From the NCBI GenBank assembly GCA_016291895.1, contig JAEEZO010000003.1:1-16353 (forward strand): 16,353 bases of DNA, given 5' to 3'. The DNA is from Caryophanales bacterium. GTDB lineage: Bacteria > Bacillota_I > Bacilli_A > RF39 > UBA660. Shown one piece after another: positions 1 to 7,303 of this stretch (position 1 is its first letter; each line of letters begins with the position of its first letter). The position numbers and the translations under genes were made by a program. The notes below the pieces were generated by a model. The model did no database searches. It worked only from the letters and a program-made list of their open reading frames with translations, and was not told where the DNA came from.

Positions 1-1035
1 ATATGTTCCCGCATGAGCATCTCTTGTTTTCGTAGTAGTTCCCGTATAGCCACTATTCCATCCGAAGTAAACAAGATCACCATTATCATGAACAGTAGCA
101 GTAATTATACCTTGTTCGGAAACATTCATACTACATGTAGGCTTTTCTTTATCAATCTTAATTGTTACATTTTTACTACTCTTATTGTTATTAGCATCAA
201 TAGCTTGAATACTTACAATTGTTGTTCCACTCTTACTAATTGTTATTTGACCATTACTTACATTGTTATATGTACAATTATTAGTACAATCAAGTGCATA
301 TTTAATAGTTACTTTACTATCGTCTTTAGCAGATACTTTAATTGTTACATCATGATTTACCCATGTATTATCTTTAGCATTTGTAATGTTAACTGTAAGT
401 GTTGGTGGTGTTTTATCAGTTGGTTTTGGTGGATCTGGTGTAGGTTTAGGAGGATTAACAGGTTTATCTTTTTCTTTGACTATAACTGTACACTTCTTTT
501 CATAAGATACTTCGTCAACAAAGTATGTTATAACAACTTCCGTTTCACCTTTCTTAAGACCTTTAACCTTTCCTTCGGTACTTACTTCAGCAACACTTGG
601 ATCCATACTTGTAAATGTTAATTCTGGATCATTTTTGAAATTAAGTGTTCGATAATCAATAGCTTTTTCTTCACCAACATACAATTCAATTGTTGTCGTT
701 TTAATAACTAATTCTTCTTTTTTATCTTCAACAATTATTTTATGATCACAACTACGTGTTACTAAAAGAATTAAGAATATTAATATAATAACCAAAAGAC
801 CTATAACAGCGAAATGAGCTCTTTTTCTTTTCCTAGCTTCAAGTTCTAAGTCTGGTTCATCATCTATATCACCATCATCATCAAAGGAATTAGTACTCAT
901 ATAATCATAAAAGTCATCATAGAAACCTTCTTCTTTTTCAGGTTTTTTTTCTTCTTTTTTACCTTTTTTGGGTTCAGATTTCTTATCTTCTTTTTTACTA
1001 TAGATTGCTCTTTCTTCATCTTCGTCAGAATACAT
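1..1035 (-). CDS. Membrane-anchored bacterial Ig-like domain surface protein (partial, C-terminus off the left edge)
   Basis: An open frame of 345 codons runs from ATG at 1035 to base 1 with no stop, so the C-terminus is missing. The start follows AGGGTGAT at a good distance. The first ~70 residues are lysine/glutamate/aspartate rich and cytoplasmic, ending in a basic RKRKR patch. One hydrophobic helix follows at about residues 75-92, so the rest should lie outside the membrane. Residues ~106-180 look like a Big_2-type Ig domain: the run DPSVAEVSTEGKVKGLKKG (about 145-163) is its typical core. A proline-rich spacer (PNPPKPTPDPPKP) leads to one or two further Ig/cadherin-like modules with DKEKPTCSMNV-type starts. 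No enzyme motif is visible. It is probably a cell-surface adhesion or wall-associated protein. The family is clear in style, but the ligand and full length are unknown. Confidence 0.75.
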   Translation of the reverse strand, partial: MYSDEDEERAIYSKKEDKKSEPKKGKKEEKKPEKEEGFYDDFYDYMSTNSFDDDGDIDDEPDLELEARKRKRAHFAVIGLLVIILIFLILLVTRSCDHKIIVEDKKEELVIKTTTIELYVGEEKAIDYRTLNFKNDPELTFTSMDPSVAEVSTEGKVKGLKKGETEVVITYFVDEVSYEKKCTVIVKEKDKPVNPPKPTPDPPKPTDKTPPTLTVNITNAKDNTWVNHDVTIKVSAKDDSKVTIKYALDCTNNCTYNNVSNGQITISKSGTTIVSIQAIDANNNKSSKNVTIKIDKEKPTCSMNVSEQGIITATVHDNGDLVYFGWNSGYTGTTTKTRDAHAGTY

Positions 1036-1060
1036 TGATATCACCCTATTCTCTATATAA

Positions 1061-1089
1061 ATGATATCATACAAAAATTATTATTTCAA
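1061..1089 (-). promoter_or_regulatory. Promoter of the Ig-like surface protein gene
   Basis: TTGAAA (1089-1084), a 17-bp spacer, then TATCAT (1066-1061) preceded by TGA, an extended -10. The predicted start near 1054 gives a leader of about 19 nt holding the RBS. It lies just past the mscS terminator. Confidence 0.55.
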
Positions 1090-1114
1090 TTAAAAAGACT
1101 ATTACTAGTCTTTT
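1088..1114 (-). terminator. Intrinsic terminator of mutS-mscS
   Basis: On the minus strand AAAAGACTA, loop GTAA, TAGTCTTTT forms a 9-bp stem (1114-1106 with 1101-1093) followed by a T-rich run. The mscS stop codon TAG (1107-1105) lies inside the hairpin. The stem has only two G-C pairs, so strength is uncertain. Confidence 0.6.
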
Positions 1115-1914
1115 ATCATGTGTACATCCATTTGTGGATATGGAATAAAGATATTATTTTTATCAAATTCCAATTTAATTTGTTCTAATAATTGGGTTTT
1201 AGTATTTAAGTATTCACTTGGTTTTACCCAAACACGAATCGTATATGTTATTGAACTATCTTGATAATCAGTTATACCGACAAATACTGGTTCATCATCA
1301 ATAATATTTTTATTATTCTTTTCAATAACATTATTTAACACTTTCTTGACATCATCTATTTTATTAGTATAGCTAACACCAATATTAATATCTAATCTTC
1401 TCTTTTGTTCACGAGAGAAGTTAACTGTTGGTGAATTAGCAAGATTACCATTAGGAATAGAAATTATTTTATTATCAGGTGTTGCAATCGTTGTATAGAA
1501 TAACGATATACTTTTTACAGTTCCTTGATCTGTATGTGTATCAATATAATCACCTACAGCGAATGGTTTATAGAATAAAATGATAATACCACCCGCAATA
1601 TTAGATAAACCACCTTGTAAAGCCATACCAACAGCAAGTCCTGCACTAGCAAGAATTGTTATAATGGATGTTAATGGAAACCCAATAAGACCAGCAAAAC
1701 TAATTAAAACAACTGTATATAGAATAAATCTTAAAGCACTCCCTGAGAATGTTGCAATAGATGGATCCAACTTCTTATATAAAGGAGTTCTTTTATAAAT
1801 ATTTACAATCCATTTAGCAACTTTAAGTCCAATTATTAATACAAGTAGGGCTTGTATTATTCTTAAGACTACATCTACTCCTATACCACTTAATTTATCG
1901 ATTATTTTATCCAT
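1105..1914 (-). CDS. mscS: Small-conductance mechanosensitive channel, MscS family
   Basis: This is a mechanosensitive channel of the plasma membrane that opens under membrane tension and releases solutes during hypo-osmotic shock. The 269-residue length matches short MscS (E. coli MscS is 286). Hydrophobic helices at about 15-36, 55-80 and 82-112 give the three-helix plan. The third holds the pore-lining run AGLAVGMALQGGLSN followed by GGIIILFYKPF, the Ala/Gly-packed MscS signature. The cytoplasmic beta domain shows IPNG (about 153-156), NFSRE and the C-terminal FIPYPQMDV, all family hallmarks. The ATG at 1914 overlaps the 3' end of mutS by 8 nt, and its RBS (AAAGGAG) lies inside mutS codons, so translation is probably coupled to MutS. 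A terminator spans its stop codon. Confidence 0.95.
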   Translation of the reverse strand: MDKIIDKLSGIGVDVVLRIIQALLVLIIGLKVAKWIVNIYKRTPLYKKLDPSIATFSGSALRFILYTVVLISFAGLIGFPLTSIITILASAGLAVGMALQGGLSNIAGGIIILFYKPFAVGDYIDTHTDQGTVKSISLFYTTIATPDNKIISIPNGNLANSPTVNFSREQKRRLDINIGVSYTNKIDDVKKVLNNVIEKNNKNIIDDEPVFVGITDYQDSSITYTIRVWVKPSEYLNTKTQLLEQIKLEFDKNNIFIPYPQMDVHMIKD

Positions 1915-4456
1915 TATTATTCTCCTTTACTTCGTTTACTAATTCATATAGTTTATTTAATGCATCAATAGGGGTCATATTAAGAGGATCAATACTTTTC
2001 AACTCTTCCTCTATTCTATTACTATTATCCTCTTTTTCTTCAATAAAATCAAATGAAGTTTGTTGAAATTTAGAATTCTTTTTAGAATCTTTTTGATTCT
2101 CATAAATATTTAAAATTTCATTAGCTCGATCAATAACTTCACGAGGTAAATGCGCAAGACTAGCGACATTAATACCATAACTTTTATCAATAGAACCATT
2201 AACAACTTTATGAAGAAAAGTAATATTACCATTATCTTCAGAAGCAGATACATGAACATTTTTAACTTTCTTTAAATTTTGGGTCATCTTTGTAAGTTCG
2301 TGATAATGGGTTGAGAACAATGTCTTAGCATGAATGTTATTATGAATATATTCAAGGATGGCTTCAGCAAGACTCATACCATCATAAGTTGCCGTACCAC
2401 GACCTAATTCATCAAATAAAATCAGACTATTAACAGTACCATCAGTAAGAGCTCGATTTGCTTCTTTCATTTCTACCATAAAAGTACTTTCCCCACTTAC
2501 TAAATCATCACTTGCACCAATTCTAGTAAAGATTTTATCAAATAAAGGAATACTACAACTTTTAGCGGGTACAAAACAACCTATTTGAGCCATAATAACA
2601 ATTATTGCAAGTTGTCTCATATATGTACTTTTACCAGCCATATTAGGACCTGTTATTAATAAAATATCTGTATTCTTATCCATAATAATATCATTAGGAA
2701 CATAATCTGATTTATTAACTTTTTCAACAACAGGATGTCTTGAATCAATAATTCTAATCACACGTTCATCAGTAATCGTTGGTCTTGTATAATTATTTTC
2801 TTCAGATACAACTGAGAATGATATTAACATATCAAGTTCAGAGATTACTTTACTTACTTCTTGAAGAGTTGGTATTTTTTCTTTAACTTTATCTCTTATT
2901 TCCATAAATAAGTTATATTCTAAGTTAATAATCTTTTCTTCAGCTCCTAAAATAATTTGCTCTTTTTCTTTAAGTTCTTCGGTTATATAACGTTCACCTG
3001 TTGTTAATGTTTGTTTTCTTATATAGCCCCAAGAATCTTGAATTAAAGGGATATTTCCTTTACTAACTTCAATATAGTAACCAAAGACTTTATTGTAACC
3101 TACTTTTAAATTCTTAATACCTGTTCTCTCTTTTTCACTAGCTTCTATTTGTAATATAAAATCTTTACTATTCTTTCGTACACTTTTTAATTTATCAAGT
3201 TCACTATTATAACCATCTTTAATTAAACCACCTTCATGTAACGTAATTGGTGGATTATCATTAATACTAGATTCTAGTAAATTACATAATTCTTCTAGTG
3301 GATCAAAATCACGATCATAATTAATAGCACTTAAGATACTTCGAATATTAGGAAGAACTTTTAAACTTCTTAGTAATTGTAACATATCACGAGCATTAGC
3401 ATTACCATAACTGATTCTACCTGCAAGTCGTTCTAAGTCATATACTTCATCTAGAAGTTTTATTAAATCTTCTTTATAAATAAATTCCGTTAATAATTTT
3501 GAAATAATATCATAGCGCCTTTCAATCTCTTCTTTATTACGAAGAGGTGATTCAATATTTTGTTTTAGAAATCTACTACCCATCGCGGTCTTTGTTTTAT
3601 CTAGTAACCATAATAGAGAATATTGACGATTATTATCACGGATAGTTTCTGTTAATTCTAGATTCTTTTGCGTATGAATATCAAATTGTAAATAATCTTC
3701 TTCATTAATACAACTAACTTTCTTTAAATGACTTAAACTACTTTTCTTAGTAGATACAATATAACTAATTAAATGTTTAATACCATTAATAAGTCTTATA
3801 TCATTAATATCTTCATAAACATAACTATATTCATCTGATAAATCATTAGTAATCGTTATACTAATGTGATAATCATTCTTTAATGTATATAAAATATTAC
3901 GATCAATCTTATCATTAGCGATTACTTCATTTATACCTTTATTAACTATTTCACGATATAAATCATTTTCCTTATCAACAATAATTGAATATATTTCTCC
4001 TGTTGAAATATCAGCGTAAGTAAGAGAATAAGAGTATCCATAATCATAAATACTAGCAAGAAAGTTATTATCTTTTTCATTTAATAAGTTATCAAGAATC
4101 GTTCCTTTAGTAATAACTTGAATAACATCACGATCAACAATACCTTTAGCTTCTTTAGGATCTTCTAGTTGTTCACAAATTGCTACTTTATAACCTTTAT
4201 TAACTAACTTCTCTACATAGGATTGATATGCATGATATGGTATTCCGCACATAGGAACACGCTCTTCAAGACCTGCATTACGGCCTGTAAGCGTTAATTC
4301 AAGTTCATGTGATACAAGAACAGCATCTTCAAAGAACATTTCATAGAAATCACCTAATCGATAAAAAACAATGGTATCTGGGTATTTTTTCTTGATTTCA
4401 ATATAATGAAGCATCATTGGTGATACTTTTGTTTTATCAACTTCATCTATTCTCAT
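1907..4456 (-). CDS. mutS: DNA mismatch repair protein MutS
   Basis: Mismatch sensor of methyl-independent repair: binds mispairs and small loops as a dimer, then uses ATP to signal to MutL. Its 849 residues are close to Bacillus MutS (858). The mismatch-recognition GDFYEMF is at 35-41 (Phe37 wedge, Glu39). The core/lever region follows at about 260-550. In the ATPase domain Walker A GPNMAGKST is at 603-611, STFMVEM at 667-673, Walker B with DELGRGTATYDG at 682-693 and STHYHEL at 715-721. Near the C-terminus QTSFDF (799-804) looks like the beta-clamp binding peptide, followed by the tetramerisation-type helix PLNMTPIDALNKLYEL. The ATG at 4456 follows GAGGTGA. No mutL lies in this window; the downstream partner is mscS. 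All active residues appear intact. Confidence 0.98.
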   Translation of the reverse strand: MRIDEVDKTKVSPMMLHYIEIKKKYPDTIVFYRLGDFYEMFFEDAVLVSHELELTLTGRNAGLEERVPMCGIPYHAYQSYVEKLVNKGYKVAICEQLEDPKEAKGIVDRDVIQVITKGTILDNLLNEKDNNFLASIYDYGYSYSLTYADISTGEIYSIIVDKENDLYREIVNKGINEVIANDKIDRNILYTLKNDYHISITITNDLSDEYSYVYEDINDIRLINGIKHLISYIVSTKKSSLSHLKKVSCINEEDYLQFDIHTQKNLELTETIRDNNRQYSLLWLLDKTKTAMGSRFLKQNIESPLRNKEEIERRYDIISKLLTEFIYKEDLIKLLDEVYDLERLAGRISYGNANARDMLQLLRSLKVLPNIRSILSAINYDRDFDPLEELCNLLESSINDNPPITLHEGGLIKDGYNSELDKLKSVRKNSKDFILQIEASEKERTGIKNLKVGYNKVFGYYIEVSKGNIPLIQDSWGYIRKQTLTTGERYITEELKEKEQIILGAEEKIINLEYNLFMEIRDKVKEKIPTLQEVSKVISELDMLISFSVVSEENNYTRPTITDERVIRIIDSRHPVVEKVNKSDYVPNDIIMDKNTDILLITGPNMAGKSTYMRQLAIIVIMAQIGCFVPAKSCSIPLFDKIFTRIGASDDLVSGESTFMVEMKEANRALTDGTVNSLILFDELGRGTATYDGMSLAEAILEYIHNNIHAKTLFSTHYHELTKMTQNLKKVKNVHVSASEDNGNITFLHKVVNGSIDKSYGINVASLAHLPREVIDRANEILNIYENQKDSKKNSKFQQTSFDFIEEKEDNSNRIEEELKSIDPLNMTPIDALNKLYELVNEVKENNNG

Positions 4457-4480
4457 TCTTCACCTCGAGTTATAGTAATT

Positions 4481-4489
4481 ATTATAACA
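4481..4489 (-). promoter_or_regulatory. Extended -10 promoter of mutS-mscS
   Basis: The minus strand carries TGTTATAAT, a consensus extended -10. The hexamer 17 bp upstream (TTTAAT) is a weak -35. It lies between the previous operon's terminator and the mutS RBS. Confidence 0.6.
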
Positions 4490-4529
4490 ATTTAATCTTT
4501 TTTATTAAATAATAATACAATAAATAGAC

Positions 4530-4554
4530 AAAAAAAAGTGTGATTTCTCACACT
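4530..4554 (-). terminator. Intrinsic terminator of the DUF1292 / 226-codon gene operon
   Basis: AGTGTGA, loop GAAA, TCACACT and then eight T on the minus strand: a 7-bp stem with a GNRA-type loop. The stop codon TAG of the upstream gene (4555-4553) overlaps the first bases of the stem. Confidence 0.9.
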
Positions 4555-5224
4555 ATAATCTCATAATTCCATTATCAATAAGACGAACGCCTGTTGATAT
4601 TAGATTTCCAATTTGATCGCCCATTTCTTGGACAATATGACCTGTATATTCACGATCAGGATTAATAATCATATGCATAGGATATGTAATAATATGTGCT
4701 GGTAGAGTTAAAACATTTCCTACTAATCTTGATACCCCTTGAATAATTCTTGCAACAGCATGAAGAGGATATTTTATAGCTGTTCCTACCATTGATAAAC
4801 GAGCACTATTTCTTTCTCTTCTTGCTTCTTGTATAATACTTGGATCAGTACTTGTACTAATAACGGCTCCTGCAGCACGAGCTCTTTCACTTTTAACAGC
4901 CATTTCATCACCCAAACGATATGTTCCATTACGAATATCTCTTCTTAATTCAATTAATTGATCATGATATATTCTTGATTGTAATCTAATTAAATTATTA
5001 AAAGCAGCATTACTATAATTAGGAATCATTGTTGCTGGCATTGTAGCAACAGGACCTGGATAGGCATTAGCTAAATCTCTAATATTTTGAAGGGTTGCAA
5101 TAGCAAGACCACAATAATATACACGATCACGATAATTAAAGGCTCTTTGATTAGCATAATTAAAATATTGTTGATATTCAAGGCAATAACTAGACATTGT
5201 TGCAACTACTTGAGCATCAGTCAT
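4553..5224 (-). CDS. Hypothetical protein, amphipathic, possibly membrane-associated at the C-terminus
   Basis: I do not recognise the family. Two starts are possible. GTG at 5233 gives 226 residues with a poorly spaced RBS. The ATG at 5224 gives 223 residues, has AGGTGG at proper spacing and overlaps the upstream gene by 8 nt, as mscS overlaps mutS, so I chose it. The N-terminal ~60 residues are rich in Tyr, Gln and Asn with two Cys; the middle (~75-140) is charged and probably helical, with many Arg. About 140-185 is alternately basic and hydrophobic (VARIIQGVSRLVGNVLTLPAHIITYP in pieces), which could be an amphipathic or membrane-touching segment. No signal peptide or catalytic motif is visible. 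It shares promoter and terminator with the DUF1292 gene. Confidence 0.8.
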   Translation of the reverse strand: MTDAQVVATMSSYCLEYQQYFNYANQRAFNYRDRVYYCGLAIATLQNIRDLANAYPGPVATMPATMIPNYSNAAFNNLIRLQSRIYHDQLIELRRDIRNGTYRLGDEMAVKSERARAAGAVISTSTDPSIIQEARRERNSARLSMVGTAIKYPLHAVARIIQGVSRLVGNVLTLPAHIITYPMHMIINPDREYTGHIVQEMGDQIGNLISTGVRLIDNGIMRL

Positions 5225-5483
5225 TTTTACCACCTACTCCCTCATTATACATTTCTGTAATAGTTTTAAGTATCTCTGGTTCTTCTATATCAGCAATTTT
5301 AATATTCTCACCATCTTCAGATACTAATTCTGAAAAATAAACATTATATTTCAAATCTTTATTATATTTATAATCAGTATATGCAATAAACTTTCTATTA
5401 TCTCCTTCAAGTTCAAAAGTTCCTAAGACTCTGCATCTAACTTCTAAGCCTAAAGAGTTTCTTGTTACAAATGTATCTTCCAT
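5217..5483 (-). CDS. DUF1292 family protein (UPF0473, YrzB-like)
   Basis: An 88-residue acidic protein matching the DUF1292 plan: a short beta-rich start that reads a LEVRCRVLGTFELEGDNRKFIAYTDYK-like pattern (polar start, then Y/F-alternating strands), followed by an acidic helix ending in EMYNEGVGG. In Firmicutes the family sits near yrrL/yrzL-type housekeeping genes; its function is unknown. The ATG at 5483 has AGGAG six nt upstream. The gene ends 8 nt inside the following gene, so the two are translationally linked. It starts just after the rpmA terminator and has its own promoter. Confidence 0.75.
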   Translation of the reverse strand: MEDTFVTRNSLGLEVRCRVLGTFELEGDNRKFIAYTDYKYNKDLKYNVYFSELVSEDGENIKIADIEEPEILKTITEMYNEGVGGKND

Positions 5484-5494
5484 ATCACACTCCT

Positions 5495-5522
5495 ATTTTA
5501 ATAATAGCACAATTAATGTCAA
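5495..5522 (-). promoter_or_regulatory. Promoter of the DUF1292 operon
   Basis: Minus strand: TTGACA (5522-5517) abuts the T-run of the rpmA terminator. Two -10 choices exist: extended TGCTATTAT (5509-5501), which would keep the RBS in the message, or TAAAAT (5500-5495) at a 16-bp spacing, which would start nearly at the RBS. The first seems more likely. Confidence 0.5.
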
Positions 5523-5560
5523 AAAAAAAGCATCTATTTAGTATAGACACTTGCTTTTTT
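5521..5560 (-). terminator. Intrinsic terminator of rplU-prp-rpmA
   Basis: On the minus strand AAAAAAGCA pairs with TGCTTTTTT. Inside it TCTAT pairs with ATAGA around loop ACTAA, with an AGTG bulge on the 5' side. Nine T follow the GCA pairs. The last codons and stop (TAG, 5536-5534) of rpmA form the inner stem. Confidence 0.8.
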
Positions 5561-5815
5561 CTTATCTTTTCCCATACGTTCGTATTTAACAGTTCCAGAT
5601 ACTTTTGCAAATAAAGTATCATCACTTCCCATACCAACATTTAATCCAGGATGAATCTTAGTTCCTCTTTGACGATAAATAATGCTACCAGCTGAAACAA
5701 ATTCACCATCAGCAGCTTTAGCACCTAATCTACGACCTGCAGAATCACGTCCGTTAGAACTAGAACTTTGACCTTTTTTATGGGCAAATAATTGAATATT
5801 TAACTCTAATCTCAT
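5534..5815 (-). CDS. rpmA: 50S ribosomal protein L27 with cleavable N-terminal extension
   Basis: A 93-residue bL27, located near the peptidyl transferase centre of the 50S subunit. Conserved runs include [32 protein letters not shown] and [10 protein letters not shown]. The start [10 protein letters not shown] precedes AHKKG. This is the Firmicutes arrangement, in which the first residues (here 10, cut between Phe10 and Ala11) must be removed by the protease Prp, encoded just upstream. The ATG at 5815 lies 2 nt after the prp stop, so the two are coupled. A terminator is built over its stop codon. Confidence 0.97.
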   Translation of the reverse strand: MRLELNIQLFAHKKGQSSSSNGRDSAGRRLGAKAADGEFVSAGSIIYRQRGTKIHPGLNVGMGSDDTLFAKVSGTVKYERMGKDKKKASVYTK

Positions 5816-5817
5816 AA

Positions 5818-6135
5818 CTACATCTCCTTTATAATATTAATTTCTTTAGGATATTGTATTTTTAATTCATCAAATAGTTCAATCATATTTAGAATTAATG
5901 TATCAACTATTTCATTATGTTTTTTAATTTCTAATAATGAATAGTCATTATCATCATTTTTCTTATCAACATAATTTTTATAACTAATGCTTTCTTCATC
6001 AAATTTAAGAATAGCGTTTACAGTTGTTATAAAAATACTTGATGCTGAACTACATACAATATCATAACCTTTTTGGGCATAATCACTATGTCCCGAAATC
6101 TTTACTTTATCTTTTGATAAATAAACTTTAATCAT
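5818..6135 (-). CDS. prp: Ribosomal-processing cysteine protease Prp (YsxB family)
   Basis: Cysteine protease that trims the N-terminus of L27. Its 105 residues are typical. The catalytic pair is visible: His16 in [11 protein letters not shown] and Cys28 in [10 protein letters not shown], the two family signatures. The centre ([14 protein letters not shown]) and the C-terminal helix are lineage-specific. It sits between rplU and rpmA with 2-nt spacers on both sides, the standard Firmicutes order. The presence of the QLFA cleavage site in the neighbouring L27 supports activity. Confidence 0.95.
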   Translation of the reverse strand: MIKVYLSKDKVKISGHSDYAQKGYDIVCSSASSIFITTVNAILKFDEESISYKNYVDKKNDDNDYSLLEIKKHNEIVDTLILNMIELFDELKIQYPKEINIIKEM

Positions 6136-6137
6136 AA

Positions 6138-6437
6138 TTAACCAATCTTATTAATTTTAACTTGTGTATATGGTTGTCTATGACCTTTCTTCTTTCTAGT
6201 AGAAGTAGTATTAGGCTTATAAGTAAATATTTTAATTTTCTTACCTTTACCGTGTTTTACGATTTCACCAGTAACTTTAGCACCCTTAATTGTAGGGTTA
6301 CCACATTCGTCACCTAACATTAAAACTTCATCAAAAGTAACTTTATCGCCTGCTTCGCCTTCTAATTTTTCAACGTAAATTAGATCACCTTCAGCAACGT
6401 AATATTGTTTACCACCAGTTTTAATTACTGCTTTCAT
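6138..6437 (-). CDS. rplU: 50S ribosomal protein L21
   Basis: A 99-residue bL21. It begins MKAVIKTGGKQYYVAEGD, the near-universal L21 start. It continues with the KLEGEAGDKVTFDEVLM strand region and ends in the basic KKGHRQPYTQVKI motif that contacts 23S rRNA. The ATG at 6437 follows AAAGGAGG. It is the first gene of rplU-prp-rpmA and lies behind a structured leader that probably feeds back on operon expression. Confidence 0.98.
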   Translation of the reverse strand: MKAVIKTGGKQYYVAEGDLIYVEKLEGEAGDKVTFDEVLMLGDECGNPTIKGAKVTGEIVKHGKGKKIKIFTYKPNTTSTRKKKGHRQPYTQVKINKIG

Positions 6438-6464
6438 ATATATCCTCCTTTTAAATAATTCACT

Positions 6465-6528
6465 CGCTATTAAGGTACCAATTGGTTTATAACCTTTTCT
6501 ATGCGGTTTGAATACGAGGTTTCAAACA
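6465..6528 (-). ncRNA. L21-type ribosomal protein leader (5' UTR autoregulatory structure)
   Basis: Between the predicted start (~6528) and the rplU RBS the minus-strand RNA folds neatly. GUUUGAA (6527-6521) pairs with UUCAAAC (6512-6506) around an 8-nt loop. CGC (6505-6503) pairs with GCG (6467-6465), enclosing AAGGU/ACCUU (6496-6492 with 6476-6472). That continues into ACC/GGU around AAUU after a UAUAA bulge. Firmicutes rplU operons are known to carry an L21 leader here. I infer the same role from place and fold, without a covariance model. Confidence 0.65.
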
Positions 6529-6534
6529 TTAAAA

Positions 6535-6563
6535 ATTTTATCATAAACACTAACTAAAGTCAA
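6535..6563 (-). promoter_or_regulatory. Promoter of rplU-prp-rpmA
   Basis: TTGACT (6563-6558), exactly 17 bp, then TAAAAT (6540-6535) preceded by TGA (extended -10). A close-to-consensus housekeeping promoter on the minus strand, as expected for a ribosomal operon. Confidence 0.85.
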
Positions 6564-6655
6564 ATAAAATAAAGAAAAAAAGATAATATGACACTTATTA
6601 TTACCATTTTTTAAATAAAAACCATCAATATAACTAATAAAAAGGCTATATTTTA

Positions 6656-6684
6656 TTGCAAAAACACCATTTTTTTGTTAATAT
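6656..6684 (+). promoter_or_regulatory. Promoter of the plus-strand membrane protein gene
   Basis: TTGCAA (6656-6661), 17 bp, then TAATAT (6679-6684) with TGT in front (extended -10). It is divergent from the rplU promoter. The ~90 bp between them (6564-6655) is AT-rich filler with nothing else recognisable. Confidence 0.75.
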
Positions 6685-6706
6685 TTAACTTGAAAGGAGC
6701 TTTATC

Positions 6707-7099
6707 ATGCGTTACGTAGTAAGTAGTGGCTATGGATATTCTAATGGTGCTGAAATTTGGATTATCGTTAGTTTAATTCTTGGTGTTATTGGTGGTATAT
6801 TAACATACTTCTTATTCTTAACTAAAAAGAATGATGGAAAATTCAAAGGATTTGTTAAATGGTTATATGAATTTTTATCATTCAAAAAGATGTGTATAGA
6901 AGTAATCCTAAAGATAATATACTTAATATTAACAATTTATATTACTTTATCATCATTTGCATTCATTAGTAGTCCAGCAGCATTCTTTGGTCTATTGATT
7001 TTAGGAAACTTAACAATAAGAATTATGTTTGAATTCTCATTATTATTCTTAATGATGTTCAATCAAGTTAAAGAAATCAATGATAAAATGAAAAAATAA
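6707..7099 (+). CDS. Small three-helix membrane protein (possibly DUF4282-like)
   Basis: A 130-residue protein, the only gene on the plus strand. The ATG at 6707 follows GAAAGGAG. Hydrophobic helices are at about 15-38, 61-84 and 88-118. The first is joined by a lysine-rich loop (TKKNDGKFKGF), and a charged tail (VKEINDKMKK) ends the protein. The layout FLSFKKM..(helix)..(helix)..RIMFEFSLLFLMMF..VKEI resembles DUF4282 membrane proteins, but this is only a pattern impression. No transport or enzyme motif is present. It is expressed alone, from its own promoter to its own terminator. Confidence 0.85.
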   Translation: MRYVVSSGYGYSNGAEIWIIVSLILGVIGGILTYFLFLTKKNDGKFKGFVKWLYEFLSFKKMCIEVILKIIYLILTIYITLSSFAFISSPAAFFGLLILGNLTIRIMFEFSLLFLMMFNQVKEINDKMKK

Positions 7100-7122
7100 T
7101 ATCGAAAGATATTATTTTTTTT
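7092..7122 (+). terminator. Intrinsic terminator of the plus-strand membrane protein gene
   Basis: AATAATATC, loop GAAA, GATATTATT, then a T-run, extended at the base by the A-run before it. The stop codon TAA (7097-7099) forms part of the 5' stem. Confidence 0.85.
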
Positions 7123-7126
7123 TAAC

Positions 7127-7150
7127 AAAAAAACATGCAAATGCATGTTT
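7127..7150 (-). terminator. Intrinsic terminator of tRNA-Ala
   Basis: Minus strand: AAACATGC, loop ATTT, GCATGTTT, then seven T in total. It sits 10 nt after the encoded CCA of tRNA-Ala and is back to back with the convergent plus-strand terminator. Confidence 0.85.
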
Positions 7151-7159
7151 AATTCAAAA

Positions 7160-7235
7160 TGGTGGAGCATAGCGGGATCGAACCGCTGACCTTCACGGTG
7201 CAGGCGTGACGCTCTCCCAGCTGAGCTAATGCCCC
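7160..7235 (-). tRNA. tRNA-Ala(UGC), CCA encoded, C at position 33
   Basis: A 76-nt cloverleaf. Acceptor GGGGCAT pairs with ATGCTCC (one G-U), followed by A73 and an encoded CCA. The D stem is GCTC/GAGC with loop AGCTGGGA. The anticodon stem is TCACG/CGTGA with loop CCTGCAC, giving anticodon UGC. The T stem is AGCGG/CCGCT with loop TTCGATC. The G3-U70 pair, the main alanine identity element, is present: acceptor position 3 is G opposite T. Position 33 reads C where almost all elongator tRNAs have U. It has its own consensus promoter and terminator. Confidence 0.95.
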
Positions 7236-7240
7236 AAAAC

Positions 7241-7259
7241 GTTGATTTAATTAATCAAC
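7241..7259 (-). promoter_or_regulatory. Hairpin in the 5' leader of pre-tRNA-Ala
   Basis: The minus strand has GTTGATT, loop AATTA, AATCAAC, then GTTTT directly before the tRNA. It begins at about the predicted start of transcription, so the precursor's 25-nt leader is almost wholly this hairpin. It might guide RNase P processing, or help stop read-through from the transporter gene. The stem is weak. Confidence 0.35.
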
Positions 7260-7266
7260 ATTTAAG

Positions 7267-7295
7267 ATTATATCTATAAATTACGATAAAGTCAA
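7267..7295 (-). promoter_or_regulatory. Promoter of tRNA-Ala
   Basis: TTGACT (7295-7290), 17 bp, TATAAT (7272-7267): nearly perfect consensus, as expected for a stable RNA gene. It sits 8 nt past the end of the transporter gene. Confidence 0.9.
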
Positions 7296-7303
7296 CAATT
7301 ATT

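Noticed and set aside
13..621. Long plus-strand frame (202 codons) near the left edge
   Set aside because: It is the antisense shadow of the Ig-like surface protein; composition is Cys/Phe/Tyr/Trp-heavy, and the minus-strand frame has RBS, promoter, membrane helix and domain motifs.
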